This document shows positions 34,665 to 44,011 of a stretch of DNA of 64,000 nucleotides, in pieces; position 1 is the stretch's first letter, and every line of letters starts with the position of its first letter. The DNA is from Psychroflexus aurantiacus (lineage in GTDB: Bacteria > Bacteroidota > Bacteroidia > Flavobacteriales > Flavobacteriaceae). Location of the stretch: NCBI RefSeq assembly GCF_010820555.1, contig NZ_JAAIKD010000004.1, positions 372,001-436,000 on the forward strand, given 5' to 3'. Below the pieces are notes generated by a model, which was not told the origin of the DNA, did not search any database, and saw only the letters and a list, made by a program, of their open reading frames with translations. The position numbers were made by a program, and so were the translations under genes.

Positions 34665-34781
34665 ATCACAGTGAACAATTGAGGAAAATATAATCCTTAA
34701 AACACAAAGAGTCAAGAATGTAAATCCTGTTTTTATAAATTAGGGCTAATTCAAGTCACTTCAGATGTAGAACGTACTAAG

Positions 34782-34810
34782 ACCTCACAGGTCTTAAAGA
34801 CCTGTGAGGT
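34782..34810. repeat. 29-bp palindromic repeat
   Basis: Two 14-bp arms, ACCTCACAGGTCTT and its exact inverse complement, flank a single A. Palindromes of the type ACCTCACAGGT...ACCTGTGAGGT are common in flavobacterial and related genomes between genes. Only this copy is in the window. It may be a mobile palindromic element or a transcript end. Confidence 0.7.
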
Positions 34811-34959
34811 TTCTATGGTTAATTCATTACAAAGTGATCATTACTTCAACATGGAGGCCTACACCTATTGCCCGTTGGCATTTCCTACAAAGTGTAAACA
34901 GATGAAGTGACTATTAGAATTTAAAATGGATTGCATTTATACATAGTCTGCTACATCTA

Positions 34960-35700
34960 TCAGTCCCTAACTTTTATCGACTTCAATTTTATAAGCCCCA
35001 AAGCATCCAGGACTCTTATAATTAAATACGTGATGTCGATTTCATACCATTTTTCACCAAAATTGGCACGGCTCGCGTATTTATGATGGTTGTTATGGTA
35101 ACCTTCACCCATCATTAAAAAATCAAAGCGAAAGAGGTTTTTACTGGTGTTTTTCATCTGATGATTCACATACCCAAAAATATGACCGAACCAGTTGATA
35201 ATGACTCCATGAATCGGAGCCATCATAAAGGTTATCGGCAATAAAGCCCATTCCCACCAGGTCGTTGCAAAAAAAGCAAAGAAAGCAATGTAGGAAGAAA
35301 CCCAGAACAGACGGGACAGTCTGGAACTGGCAAACAAGTCAAAGCGTTCCCACTGAGGTACATTTTTGGTGAATCGCTGATCTACAGCCGTTTTTTGAGT
35401 ATTGATATCCTGATAGATTTTTTTGGTCTTCCACATCATCGCAAACAGGTTAGGATCATGAGAAGGGGAGTGTGGATCTTTTTCAGTATCGGTATAGGCA
35501 TGGTGCATGCGGTGCATAATACCATAACCGTAAGCACTTAAATAACTAGGTCCCTGAAAAATCCAGGTCAGGACATAAGTGAGACGTTCCATCGATTTGG
35601 ACATCGTAAACACCTGATGGGCAGCGTAGCGGTGCAGAAAGAAGGATTGGAAAAACAAACCGCTATACCAGAGTATGGCGACGAAAAGAATGATCCACAT
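34960..35700 (-). CDS. membrane fatty-acid (acyl-CoA) desaturase
   Basis: The 246-residue integral membrane di-iron enzyme has the three histidine boxes of acyl-CoA/acyl-lipid desaturases: HRYAAH (23-28), HRMHH (63-67) and HNNHH (202-206). Hydrophobic segments lie at about 2-20, 40-58, 135-155 and 155-172. It inserts a cis double bond into acyl chains and so tunes membrane fluidity. It is shorter than delta-9 enzymes of 300 or more residues but the boxes are complete. It lies 66 bp downstream of a Crp-family gene and has its own promoter. Confidence 0.92.
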   Translation of the reverse strand: MWIILFVAILWYSGLFFQSFFLHRYAAHQVFTMSKSMERLTYVLTWIFQGPSYLSAYGYGIMHRMHHAYTDTEKDPHSPSHDPNLFAMMWKTKKIYQDINTQKTAVDQRFTKNVPQWERFDLFASSRLSRLFWVSSYIAFFAFFATTWWEWALLPITFMMAPIHGVIINWFGHIFGYVNHQMKNTSKNLFRFDFLMMGEGYHNNHHKYASRANFGEKWYEIDITYLIIRVLDALGLIKLKSIKVRD

Positions 35701-35711
35701 AATTTTTTATG

Positions 35712-35742
35712 CAAAGGTAGAGGGATGTGCCCTTCAAAACAA
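35712..35742 (-). promoter_or_regulatory. promoter of the desaturase gene
   Basis: On the minus strand TACCTTTG (35719-35712) has TTG about 20 nt upstream (35742-35740). It lies 12 bp before the ATG, so the leader is very short. Confidence 0.55.
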
Positions 35743-35766
35743 TGAACCCAAATCAATAAAACAGAC

Positions 35767-36336
35767 TTACAAACGCTTTCGGATTCGGCTTAAGGCCTGA
35801 GAGGTCACTCCGATATAAGAACTGATATACTTGAGCGGAACTTCCTTTAAAAGTTCAGGACGCTCTTTAAATAGATTCAGATAACGTTCTTCTGCCGAGA
35901 GATTGAGTAGATTTTGTTCCCGTTTAGATTTGATTAAAAACAGACGTTCTGCTGTGAGTCGACCGATGAGATTTCCAATTTGGGTGTGCTTGTAAACCAA
36001 CTGCAAATCTTCGTAAGTGATGCTCCTCATTTTGGTATCGGTCAGGGTTTGCAACTTATAGGCAGAGGGTTTCCGGGTTAGAAATGAGTCATAGGCACTT
36101 ACAAATTCGTCTTTAAAGCAAAACCCGAACGTGATTTCCTTATCGGGATCTTCCTTGGGAATGTATAGGCGGACCACACCAGATTCTATAAAGGAAATGT
36201 GATTTTCAATTTCATTTAACTTTAAAAAATTGACTTTTTTGGGAAAGGAGCGGGCGTGTAGTTTTGAAGTGAAGTATTCCCAGTCCTCTGGCGAAATATC
36301 AACGATTTGATTTAAAAAGGCTTTGATTTGTTCCAC
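35767..36336 (-). CDS. Crp/Fnr family transcriptional regulator
   Basis: The 189-residue protein has a cyclic-nucleotide-binding-like domain (about 10-115; NHISFIESGVVRLYIP and ITFGFCFKDEFVSAYDSFL) and a C-terminal helix-turn-helix (about 165-189, PLKYISSYIGVTSQALSRIRKRL). It lacks the Cys cluster of the regulator at 4539. This subgroup is common in Bacteroidota, usually one per operon with unknown ligand. The start is GTG at 36336; there is no in-frame ATG near. It may regulate the desaturase gene directly downstream, which is only positional inference. Confidence 0.85.
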   Translation of the reverse strand: MEQIKAFLNQIVDISPEDWEYFTSKLHARSFPKKVNFLKLNEIENHISFIESGVVRLYIPKEDPDKEITFGFCFKDEFVSAYDSFLTRKPSAYKLQTLTDTKMRSITYEDLQLVYKHTQIGNLIGRLTAERLFLIKSKREQNLLNLSAEERYLNLFKERPELLKEVPLKYISSYIGVTSQALSRIRKRL

Positions 36337-36446
36337 TGTGTTGAATCCGAAATTTTAGATTTTAAATATAATATTCCAGAGTCCTACTCAATGCAGTTTA
36401 ACAAATTTACAATAGGCTTCTTTTAAAATGTTCAGCTTATCTTATG

Positions 36447-36485
36447 ACCAGAAACCTGCTTGCATTTCACTTTGGAAGGCAGGGG
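36447..36485 (+). repeat. dispersed intergenic repeat, copy 2
   Basis: It reads ACCAGAAACCTGCTTGC, then ATTTCACTTTGGAAGGCAGG. The ends CCTGC and GGCAGG can pair, giving a hairpin. It sits in the 297-bp gap between the Crp-family gene and the split methyltransferase. The rest of that gap shows no gene. Confidence 0.75.
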
Positions 36486-36633
36486 CAAAACAATATAAAA
36501 AAATGCTTGTTCTAAGTGACCCCTGTGTCACCGTGGCAAAAGGTCTGCAGTGAATCCTTATTGAATTTATAACCAACTTAATAATTTTTCACCTCCAAGA
36601 CCTTAACTTAGTAACTCACTAAACCTTAAGATC

Positions 36634-37358
36634 ATGACGATGAAAAAAGCAATGTTTTTATTTTCTCTTCTAGTATTAGTATCCCCACTCACGCGAGTTG
36701 AGGCGCAAACCAATATTCAAAACTCTCCGTACGAATTCAAAAGAGCCGATGCTTCCGGGATTGGGAAGTGGTACAAAGGCCGCGAAATTTCTCATGTGAT
36801 GGGTTACCAGGGCATGAACTGGCTGGAACGTCCTGAACGCGAACAGGAAGAAAACACCAGTAAATTACTGAAAAACATGAATCTGAAACCCACAGATGTA
36901 GTCGCCGACATTGGTGCCGGGTCTGGCTATCATGTGTTTAAAATAGCGCCGAGAGTTGATAAAGGTCTGGTCTATGCCGTGGATATCCAGCCTGAAATGC
37001 TGCAAGCCATTGAGGAAAAAAACTGAAGTTAAACCAGAACAACATAAAACTGATCAGCGGCCAAGAACAAAGTGCCAGCCTGCCAGAAAATTCGGTAGAC
37101 AAAATCCTCATGGTCGATGTGTATCATGAATTTGAATATCCGGTAGAAATGCTGACCTCCATGAAAAAAGCCCTGAAACCCAGCGGTAAAATTTATCTGA
37201 TTGAATACAGGGCTGAAGATTCCACAGTGCCCATCAAACGTCTGCATAAAATGAGCGAAGCTCAGGCCGTCAAAGAATTCAAAGCCAACGGATTTGAATT
37301 GATCGAGAATATCGGTAATCTGCCCTGGCAGCATTGTATGGTGTTTGGAGTGGAATAG
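36634..37358 (+). pseudogene. secreted class I SAM methyltransferase split by a frameshift at A AAA AAC
   Basis: The first frame (36634-37026, 130 codons) has a signal peptide (ending RVEAQ) and the SAM-binding motif VVADIGAGSGYHVFKIA. It stops at TGA 37024-37026. The -1 frame, entered at 37023 (CTG AAG TTA), continues the same domain for 111 codons (ISGQEQSASLPENSVDKILM, VYHEF, YLIEYR) to the TAG at 37356-37358. Together they give a normal-length protein of about 240 residues. The join is at A AAA AAC (37017-37023), the classical -1 slippery heptamer, directly before the TGA. One missing A in the A7 run, a sequencing error, or programmed -1 frameshifting would all explain it. Confidence 0.8.
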
Positions 37359-37379
37359 GAGTCCACCTATTTAAACTTT

Positions 37380-37416
37380 TACCACAAACCTGCCTGCGTT
37401 TCTCTTGGGAAGGCAG
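37380..37416 (+). repeat. dispersed intergenic repeat, copy 3
   Basis: It reads TACCACAAACCTGCCTGC, then GTTTCTCTTGGGAAGGCAG. The arms CTGCCT and AGGCAG can pair around a 16-nt loop. It begins 22 bp after the split methyltransferase. The rest of the 288-bp gap to 37646 is AT-rich and I see nothing else in it. Confidence 0.75.
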
Positions 37417-37646
37417 TCACCTAGAGTACAGAGGGTTCATTGTGTTCCATTGGAGTATGTTTTTATTCTTAAACGATGGATAAAACTTGTCCTTAGGGTA
37501 TTCAGTCCTATCTTCAACTATATACTATAGAGCTTAATAAACTTCTATACGCTATATGAGATTAATAATACATTTGTCTTATAATTTATATTATGTAAAA
37601 TAGAATAATTATAAAACCTTACCTATTCAACATGTCATTTAGTATA

Positions 37647-38213
37647 CTACTTCTCTGAGAGCTCTACATCTTCCAAATTGCCACGGTAGCTTATTTGGTT
37701 TCTATGTGAGCTAGTCACATGGATTGTTGCTTTATGGTTTGGGTAAAAGGTCAGACGAATTTGAAAGGATTCAGTCTCTTTCTGGATGTCGAACCTTATG
37801 ATATACTTGTTTTCATCTTTAGCCTTTATGGTTTCCAGATCTTTTGGTTGACCTATAAAAACTATCCCATCATCATCACTATAACCACCGCCCATCTGAC
37901 GTTCGCCAAAATAAGGCAAATCGGCTGAGACCGTATCCCCTTCGAATTTCAAATAATTGGAATCGCCTGTAATATTGATTTGCGAGGCATTATCACCGGG
38001 AGCAAATAAACTCGAATTACCAATCTGAGCTAATGCATTGGTGACAAAAGGTCTGGCAAACTCCGCTTCGATTTTAAAATAGCGATCCTGAAGGATAGCC
38101 TCTAAATCCTGAAACTCTTCGGAAGTAAAGTCACGAGAAGTTCCGCAGGAAGTTAAAGTCAATACTCCTGTTAATATTAGTAAAAAACTGATTTTAATAG
38201 ATTTATGCATCAT
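37647..38213 (-). CDS. DUF4251 lipoprotein
   Basis: The 188-residue protein starts with a lipoprotein signal (GVLTLTSCGTS). The body matches the Bacteroidota DUF4251 family: an N-terminal helix (EFQDLEAILQDRYFKIEAEFARP), the block SNYLKFEGDTVSADLPYFGERQMGGGYSDDDGIVF, and C-terminal strands with FQIRLTFYPNHKATIHVTSSHR. The function is unknown; location is probably periplasmic or outer membrane. It lies 15 bp downstream of the FAD oxidoreductase gene and may share its transcript. Confidence 0.85.
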   Translation of the reverse strand: MMHKSIKISFLLILTGVLTLTSCGTSRDFTSEEFQDLEAILQDRYFKIEAEFARPFVTNALAQIGNSSLFAPGDNASQINITGDSNYLKFEGDTVSADLPYFGERQMGGGYSDDDGIVFIGQPKDLETIKAKDENKYIIRFDIQKETESFQIRLTFYPNHKATIHVTSSHRNQISYRGNLEDVELSEK

Positions 38214-38228
38214 ACTTAAAGTTAAGAT

Positions 38229-39479
38229 TTAATATTGACTTAAACTAATAGATCCATCCTTAATTTTGGAAATGACCGCCTGAGCTGCAGATTCGCCATT
38301 GAGCATGGCCGCATTTATAGAGCCGTTGGCCAGATAATCTCCTGCTAAAAAAATCTGGTCTTTTAACTGAGTTTCCGATTTTGGCAGCATATAACTGACC
38401 GATGCCATAACAGGCAGCGCTTTCTCAATGTGGTAGAATTGTTTAAACTCAATGGTATCGATGGCTGCATAAGCCTTTAAATCCTGAGAGATTCTTTCTT
38501 TGAGTTCCTCGCATGATAACTGATGTGGTTTGACAATGCTTACAGAAAGCACATGTTCCTCTGCACTGGGTTCGGAGAGATAATAGATGTTGTTAACCAA
38601 AGCCTCCTCATCGGCAATCAAAGCAATCATAGGTTCTTTAAAAGCGCGTTGCTCAACACTTACATAATAATTATCAACGCTTTTCCAAAGCGTCTGCTGG
38701 TTCTTCAAATTTGATATCAAATGAGACGCCTCTGTAGCAATAATGATATAATCAAAAGTTTCTGTAGATCCATTTTCAAATGTGATTTCTTGATCCTGAA
38801 TAGAGTTTACAGGCGTATTAAAGTGAATTTTGGTATGCTTTAGCTGTGCCATTAATTGATTGGGTATGGCCTGAATACCTTTTTTGGGAATGGCAGCACT
38901 CCCCTCGCCAAACATTTTGTACACAAACTCAAATTTCCTTGAGGACGTTTTCAGCTCATGTTCCAGGAAAATCCCCGTAAAAAAAGGTTTGAAAAAATCA
39001 TGAATGATTTCTTCAGAAAATCCGTAATCTTTAAGGTATTGAGCTGTTGTCTTTTCTTCAGCCAAAAAAATATCATCAAATGACTTTTTTTTAAGTTCCG
39101 TATTAAGTTTTAAAACCCTAAGCTTATCGGTAACACTCCCTACTTTAGAAATCAAGGTTGGCCATAACAAACTGAACTGCCGTAAGGGATCTCCAATTTT
39201 GTTCTGACGCCCATTATTGTAAATTACAGCACCAGGATAAAAGTGCTGCAAATCCAGCAATTCATAGTCCAGGTATTTCTGAGTTGCCGGATACTGAGTC
39301 AGTAAAACCTGAAAACCATGATCGAAAGTATATCCCTCCCTGTAGTCGGTTTTAACTCGACCTCCTACTCGATCTGTAGCTTCAAAGATTTGAGGCTGAA
39401 ACCCGGCTTGTTCCAAATTGATGGCAGCCACAAGCCCGCTTAATCCGGCCCCAACTACAGCTATCTTTTGCTTTTGCAT
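38229..39479 (-). CDS. FAD-dependent oxidoreductase (amine oxidase/protoporphyrinogen oxidase-like)
   Basis: The 416-residue flavoprotein begins with the Rossmann dinucleotide fold IAVVGAGLSGLVAAINLEQAGFQPQIFEATDRVGGRVKTD. It ends with the FAD-contacting block DQIFLAGDYLANGSINAAMLNGESAAQAV. The layout is that of the amine oxidase superfamily, which includes phytoene desaturases, protoporphyrinogen oxidase and related enzymes. No signal peptide is visible. The substrate cannot be told; no carotenoid or heme genes are nearby. It precedes the DUF4251 gene by 15 bp. Confidence 0.9.
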   Translation of the reverse strand: MQKQKIAVVGAGLSGLVAAINLEQAGFQPQIFEATDRVGGRVKTDYREGYTFDHGFQVLLTQYPATQKYLDYELLDLQHFYPGAVIYNNGRQNKIGDPLRQFSLLWPTLISKVGSVTDKLRVLKLNTELKKKSFDDIFLAEEKTTAQYLKDYGFSEEIIHDFFKPFFTGIFLEHELKTSSRKFEFVYKMFGEGSAAIPKKGIQAIPNQLMAQLKHTKIHFNTPVNSIQDQEITFENGSTETFDYIIIATEASHLISNLKNQQTLWKSVDNYYVSVEQRAFKEPMIALIADEEALVNNIYYLSEPSAEEHVLSVSIVKPHQLSCEELKERISQDLKAYAAIDTIEFKQFYHIEKALPVMASVSYMLPKSETQLKDQIFLAGDYLANGSINAAMLNGESAAQAVISKIKDGSISLSQY

Positions 39480-39593
39480 TAAAGTTGTATTTTGGTTCTA
39501 AGTTCGAAAATCTTGGTGTCTTTAAACCTCAAAATATTCCTAAATATTTCTAAGACCCTAAATTAATTTATACTTTAGAAAAAAATATTAACC

Positions 39594-40019
39594 ATGAGCA
39601 AAGAAGATAAAGAAGATATGGGAGTTATAGCAAAAAGTGATAATGAATTGAAACTATATTATCATCCTGGTAATAGAATTGCTAAGCAAAGTATTGCTGT
39701 GGCAGAAGCTTCAAAAGCTAAAAAAGTCTTAGTAAATCTGGCTGAAGAAAACCTTACTGAAACCCAATGGGGAGAAATTTCCAGGTTACTGGGTAAGGAT
39801 CCTACTGAATTAATCGATACTTCACATCCTTTAATAAAAGAAACTTTAAGTAAAAATCCAGATTTAAATCCTAACCAAGCCGTTAAAATTCTTAAGATTA
39901 ACCCTGAAGTCTTAAAGCATCCTATCGCTATGAGAGGAGATAAAATTATAGAAGTTACAGGGATAAATGATTTAATGCATTTACAGGAAGCAGATTCAAA
40001 GGATGCCAAGTTACCTTAA
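39594..40019 (+). CDS. ArsC/Spx-fold protein without active-site cysteine
   Basis: The 141-residue cytosolic protein resembles arsenate reductase/Spx-family folds. The strand LKLYYHPGNRIAKQSIAVAEA stands where ArsC has its P-loop Cys. The C-terminal part HPLIKETLSKNP...ILKINPEVLKHPIAMRGDK corresponds to the ArsC/Spx block LIxxPxLLxRPIxxxGDK. There is no cysteine anywhere in the protein. Arsenate reduction by the usual Cys chemistry is therefore impossible; an Spx-like protein-binding role is conceivable. It is monocistronic, with a terminator 30 bp downstream. Confidence 0.7.
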   Translation: MSKEDKEDMGVIAKSDNELKLYYHPGNRIAKQSIAVAEASKAKKVLVNLAEENLTETQWGEISRLLGKDPTELIDTSHPLIKETLSKNPDLNPNQAVKILKINPEVLKHPIAMRGDKIIEVTGINDLMHLQEADSKDAKLP

Positions 40020-40048
40020 CAGACTAATCACTTACTTCTACTAACTAT

Positions 40049-40085
40049 ACTGTCTCAAATCTTTATTTTGGGACAGTTTTTTTTG
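40049..40085 (+). terminator. intrinsic terminator of the ArsC-fold gene
   Basis: The 11-bp stem ACTGTCTCAAA pairs with TTTGGGACAGT (one G-U) and is followed by eight T residues. Confidence 0.85.
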
Positions 40086-40096
40086 AATTGTTATAA

Positions 40097-40128
40097 AAAA
40101 AAAAGCTGCCTCAATCGAGACAGCTTTT
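40097..40128 (-). terminator. intrinsic terminator of the gyrA-TPR operon
   Basis: On the minus strand AAAAGCTGTCTC pairs with GAGGCAGCTTTT (one wobble) around a 4-nt loop, followed by ten T residues. It lies 22 bp past the TPR gene stop. Confidence 0.85.
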
Positions 40129-40149
40129 ATAAAATAAGATCAGATTAAA

Positions 40150-41421
40150 TTATTCCTGCAAGGCATTGATTTTCTCCTGAAGCGCTTTGGCTTCTTCGTT
40201 TTTACCTAACTGGTAATAAATATTTAATTTGGTCTGTAAAGCCTCCATATTTTTTGGAGCCAATTCAGTTGCCTTTTCTAAATAAGGCAAAGCCTCCTCA
40301 TAGAATTTTTTCTTCTTTTCATTTAATTCCTGATACTTCTTGTTGTCAGCTCTGGAATTTCCTAATTTATTCATTTGCTCAACAATAGCTCTTTCTTCAC
40401 TAAGGGTTAATGCTGCTAAGTTGATATAAGCATTGACCATTTCCGGATCAAACTCGATTGCTTTCTTGTAATATTCTTTTGCAGACTCTTTGTCTCCCAG
40501 TTGTTCTGAAGCAACACCAAGATTGTAGTATAAGGTTGGATTTTCAGGATCCATTTTAACGACCTCTTTCATGATCTCGTCATATTTATCGATCTTACCC
40601 AACTTATAATATAAGTCAGCTTCAGCCTGCATGATACTTACATCACCTGGATTTTCTTCCTTAGCTTTTTCAATGGCAACCAAAGCTTTTTCAGGCTGAT
40701 CTTGTTGAATGTAAATCAAGGTTACATTTTTTGCGATTTCACCGGTAACACTTGGTGTTTTCTCCTGAGTTGGCTCAGAAAATTCACCAGTTTTGATAGC
40801 GATATCCCTCATGTTTTTGGATTGAAAGATTTCTTTTTCACCCGTTTCCTCATTCAATGCCAAATACTGGGTAGAAGAACCGTCATAATTCAAATCCAAT
40901 AGTTTATTGTAATGCTCAAGTGCTGTATCATATAATTGACCATTAACGGCAGCAGAAGCGGCATAATACAACATGACTGTATCATTCTCGTTAAGCTTGT
41001 AAGTTTTATAAAGCAACTTTTCAGCCATGTCGAAATCACCTTCATTTTGACTGTCGATGGCAGATTGAACCATGGTCTGTCTTAGTTGGGCTTTGTAGTT
41101 TACAGCTTCCTCATTTGCTTCTTCCATTTCAAGAACCTTATTTACAGATGCCAGTGCCTCGTTGATGTTACTCAACATTTCATCACCTGTTTGCTTTTCA
41201 GCCAGGTTTCCAAGAACTTTCGCTTTGGCTAAATGGTAACGAATTACCCATTTATCTTTTTCCTCGGCTAACTGTGGCTCTGCTTTATTCAATTCTGTTA
41301 AAGCTTCTTTATACTTTCCCTCTTCAATAGCGTCCTCGGCATCTCTAATTTCACTTCGTTGTGAAAATCCTAAGCTCACTGAACCTATCATTAGGGCTAA
41401 TGCTAAAATTGACTTTTTCAT
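40150..41421 (-). CDS. exported tetratricopeptide repeat protein
   Basis: The 423-residue protein has a signal peptide (MKKSILALALMIGSVSLGFS) and about eight degenerate TPR units, for example EDAIEEGKYKEALTELNKAEP and PTLYYNLGVASEQLGDKESAKEYYKKAIEFDPE. The last is a clear TPR consensus (W/Y-L-G-Y-A-P). The protein should lie in the periplasm and act as a scaffold. It is 34 bp downstream of gyrA on the same strand and ends at a shared terminator, so the two genes form a transcription unit. Link to DNA topology is not evident; the pairing looks positional. Confidence 0.85.
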   Translation of the reverse strand: MKKSILALALMIGSVSLGFSQRSEIRDAEDAIEEGKYKEALTELNKAEPQLAEEKDKWVIRYHLAKAKVLGNLAEKQTGDEMLSNINEALASVNKVLEMEEANEEAVNYKAQLRQTMVQSAIDSQNEGDFDMAEKLLYKTYKLNENDTVMLYYAASAAVNGQLYDTALEHYNKLLDLNYDGSSTQYLALNEETGEKEIFQSKNMRDIAIKTGEFSEPTQEKTPSVTGEIAKNVTLIYIQQDQPEKALVAIEKAKEENPGDVSIMQAEADLYYKLGKIDKYDEIMKEVVKMDPENPTLYYNLGVASEQLGDKESAKEYYKKAIEFDPEMVNAYINLAALTLSEERAIVEQMNKLGNSRADNKKYQELNEKKKKFYEEALPYLEKATELAPKNMEALQTKLNIYYQLGKNEEAKALQEKINALQE

Positions 41422-41455
41422 GTTTTAATCTATTTATTGAATTTAGTTATTAATA

Positions 41456-43978
41456 TTATTCGGTTGGTGTTTCTGTATCAGCTTCAGGCAATTCTGTTGC
41501 TTCTTCTGTATCGTCATCATCTTCATTAACTATTTTGGCTACGGCTGCGATTTCGTCATCACCTTTCAGAGATATGAGTCTCACGCCCTGAGTAGATCTT
41601 CCCATAGTTCTTATATCAGAAACTGACATTCTGATGGCGACACCAGATTTTTTGATAATCATTAAATCATCTTCGTCATGAACTGTTTTAAGAGCTACCA
41701 GTTGCCCGGTTTTTTCTGAAATAGAAATGGTTTTGACTCCTTTCCCGCCTCGGTTGGTAATTCTGTAAACCGGCTCTCCATCTTCATCGTCGATGAAGGT
41801 TCTCTTGCCATATCCTTTTTCAGAAACGACTAAAACAGTCTCATCTTGTGGATCTTTTACACAAATCATGCCAATCACTTCGTCCTGGTCTGATGCCAGG
41901 GTAACTCCCTTAACACCAGCGGCTCCTCGACCCATCGGACGAATGTGCTTTTCTTCAAATCTTAAAGCTTTTCCACTTCTCAAGCCTAACATGACCTGAT
42001 TTTCTCCATCGGTCAGCACAGCAGAAAGCAATTCATCGCCTTCTTTAATAGAGATGGCATTGATACCATTGACTCTAGGTCTGGAATATTGTTCTAAAAC
42101 AGTTTTCTTAACCTGGCCTTTTTTGGTTGCCATCAATACGTAATGGTTATTGATATACGCTTCGTCGGAAAGATTTTCTACCAAAATAAAGGCGTTGATT
42201 CGATCGTCGGGATCCAGATTCATCAGATTTTGTATAGCTCGGCCTTTACTGGTTTTACTTCCTTCCGGAATTTCAAAAACACGCATCCAGAAACATTTCC
42301 CTTTTTGCGTGAAGAATAAAATATACTGATGATTGGTTCCTGAGAATATATATTCTAAAAAGTCTTCGTCTCTGGTCGTTGAGGCTTTTTGTCCAACCCC
42401 TCCTCTATTCTGTGTTTTATATTCCTTGAGGGCTGTTCTTTTGATGTAACCTGCGTGAGAAATCGTTAAAACCACACTTTCGTTTGGAATCATGTCTTCC
42501 ATGCTGAAATCCCCACCAATCATGTTGATTTCAGATCGACGCTCATCGCCATACTTTTCTCTTATCTCAGCAAGCTCTCCTTTTATGATTTCCATTCTGC
42601 GAGGTTCATTGTCAAGAATGTCTTTCAAATCCTCAATGGTTTTCATCAATTCATCATATTCAGTTCTTAGCTTATCCTGCTCCAGACCGGTAAGCTGTCT
42701 TAGGCGCATCTCAACAATCGCCTTGGCTTGTGTATCTGAAAGCTCAAAACGCTCGATTAATTTGTCCCTGGCTTCTTCAGCATTTTGAGAACCTCTAATC
42801 AGTGCTATAACTTCATCGATATGATCTGAAGCAATGATTAAACCTTCCAGAATATGGGCTCTCTCCTCGGCCTTTCGCAGTAAATATTTTGTACGTCTGA
42901 TGACGACTTCATGCCTGTGCTCTACAAAATTGTAAATGATGTCTTTAAGATTGAGCATTTGAGGTCGACCTTTGACCAGCGCGATATTATTGACGCTAAA
43001 TGTAGATTGAAGCGCTGTATGTTTATACAAGGTGTTCAAGACGACATTTGGCAACGCGTCTTTTTTCAAGATATAAACGATTCGCATACCGTTTCTGTCC
43101 GATTCGTCCCGAATAAGAGAAATACCCTCAATCTTTTTATCGTTGACCAGATCGGCTGTCTTTTTAATCATGTCAGCTTTATTGACCTGGTAAGGAATTT
43201 CAGTCACTATGATACATTCTTTACCTTTTACTTCTTCAATTTCAGCTTTAGCCCGCATGACAATTCTTCCGCGACCTGTCATAAAGGCATCTTTCACTCC
43301 TTCGTACCCATAAATAATTCCTCCTGTTGGAAAATCAGGAGCCTTTATGTAGTTCATGAGTTCTTCGATCTCGATATCTCTATTATCGATATAAGCGTTA
43401 ATACCATCAACAACTTCAGTTAAGTTATGTGGAGGCATATTCGTGGCCATACCTACGGCAATACCGCTGGCTCCATTCACCAATAAATTTGGAACTCTGG
43501 TAGGAAGTACTGTGGGTTCCTCGAGTGTATCATCGAAGTTTAAGGCAAAGTCGACCGTTTCCTTGTCGATATCCGCTAACATTTCTTCGCTGATTTTTTT
43601 CATCCTGGCCTCGGTGTACCTCATGGCAGCCGGGCTATCCCCATCTACAGAACCAAAGTTACCCTGACCGTCGACAAGCTGGTAGCGCATGCTCCATTCC
43701 TGCGCCATTCTTACCATGGCATCATAAACAGAAGTATCCCCATGCGGGTGATATTTACCTAAAACTTCACCTACGATCCTAGCTGATTTTTTATGTGATT
43801 TATTAGAATAGATCCCGAGTTCCTGCAATCCAAAAAGAACTCTTCTGTGTACAGGTTTCAAGCCATCTCTCACATCCGGAAGTGCTCTAGAAACAATAAC
43901 AGACATCGAATAATCGATGTAGGCTGTTTTCATTTCATCTTCAATATTAATTGGTATTAGCTGTTCACCGTTAGCCAT
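41456..43978 (-). CDS. gyrA: DNA gyrase subunit A
   Basis: The 840-residue subunit has the N-terminal breakage-reunion domain with catalytic Tyr121 ([10 protein letters not shown]) and a C-terminal beta-pinwheel wrapping domain. The latter contains [11 protein letters not shown], a GyrA-box-type motif. The quinolone-determining loop reads [17 protein letters not shown], with Thr82 and Asp86 at the positions of E. coli Ser83 and Asp87; these are the residues I associate with wild-type flavobacterial GyrA. The acidic C-terminal tail ([21 protein letters not shown]) is typical. Length is normal. gyrB is not in the window. Confidence 0.97.
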   Translation of the reverse strand: MANGEQLIPINIEDEMKTAYIDYSMSVIVSRALPDVRDGLKPVHRRVLFGLQELGIYSNKSHKKSARIVGEVLGKYHPHGDTSVYDAMVRMAQEWSMRYQLVDGQGNFGSVDGDSPAAMRYTEARMKKISEEMLADIDKETVDFALNFDDTLEEPTVLPTRVPNLLVNGASGIAVGMATNMPPHNLTEVVDGINAYIDNRDIEIEELMNYIKAPDFPTGGIIYGYEGVKDAFMTGRGRIVMRAKAEIEEVKGKECIIVTEIPYQVNKADMIKKTADLVNDKKIEGISLIRDESDRNGMRIVYILKKDALPNVVLNTLYKHTALQSTFSVNNIALVKGRPQMLNLKDIIYNFVEHRHEVVIRRTKYLLRKAEERAHILEGLIIASDHIDEVIALIRGSQNAEEARDKLIERFELSDTQAKAIVEMRLRQLTGLEQDKLRTEYDELMKTIEDLKDILDNEPRRMEIIKGELAEIREKYGDERRSEINMIGGDFSMEDMIPNESVVLTISHAGYIKRTALKEYKTQNRGGVGQKASTTRDEDFLEYIFSGTNHQYILFFTQKGKCFWMRVFEIPEGSKTSKGRAIQNLMNLDPDDRINAFILVENLSDEAYINNHYVLMATKKGQVKKTVLEQYSRPRVNGINAISIKEGDELLSAVLTDGENQVMLGLRSGKALRFEEKHIRPMGRGAAGVKGVTLASDQDEVIGMICVKDPQDETVLVVSEKGYGKRTFIDDEDGEPVYRITNRGGKGVKTISISEKTGQLVALKTVHDEDDLMIIKKSGVAIRMSVSDIRTMGRSTQGVRLISLKGDDEIAAVAKIVNEDDDDTEEATELPEADTETPTE

Positions 43979-44011
43979 TTATTTCAATTTAAATTAATAT
44001 TTAAAAAATTC

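Larger units (their letters stand above)
34507..34959. other. 453-bp non-coding gap with two repeat types
   Basis: This stretch holds repeat copy 1 (34628-34664) and a 29-bp palindromic repeat (34782-34810). I see no reading frame that looks like a gene, no tRNA and no consensus promoter. Confidence 0.6.
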
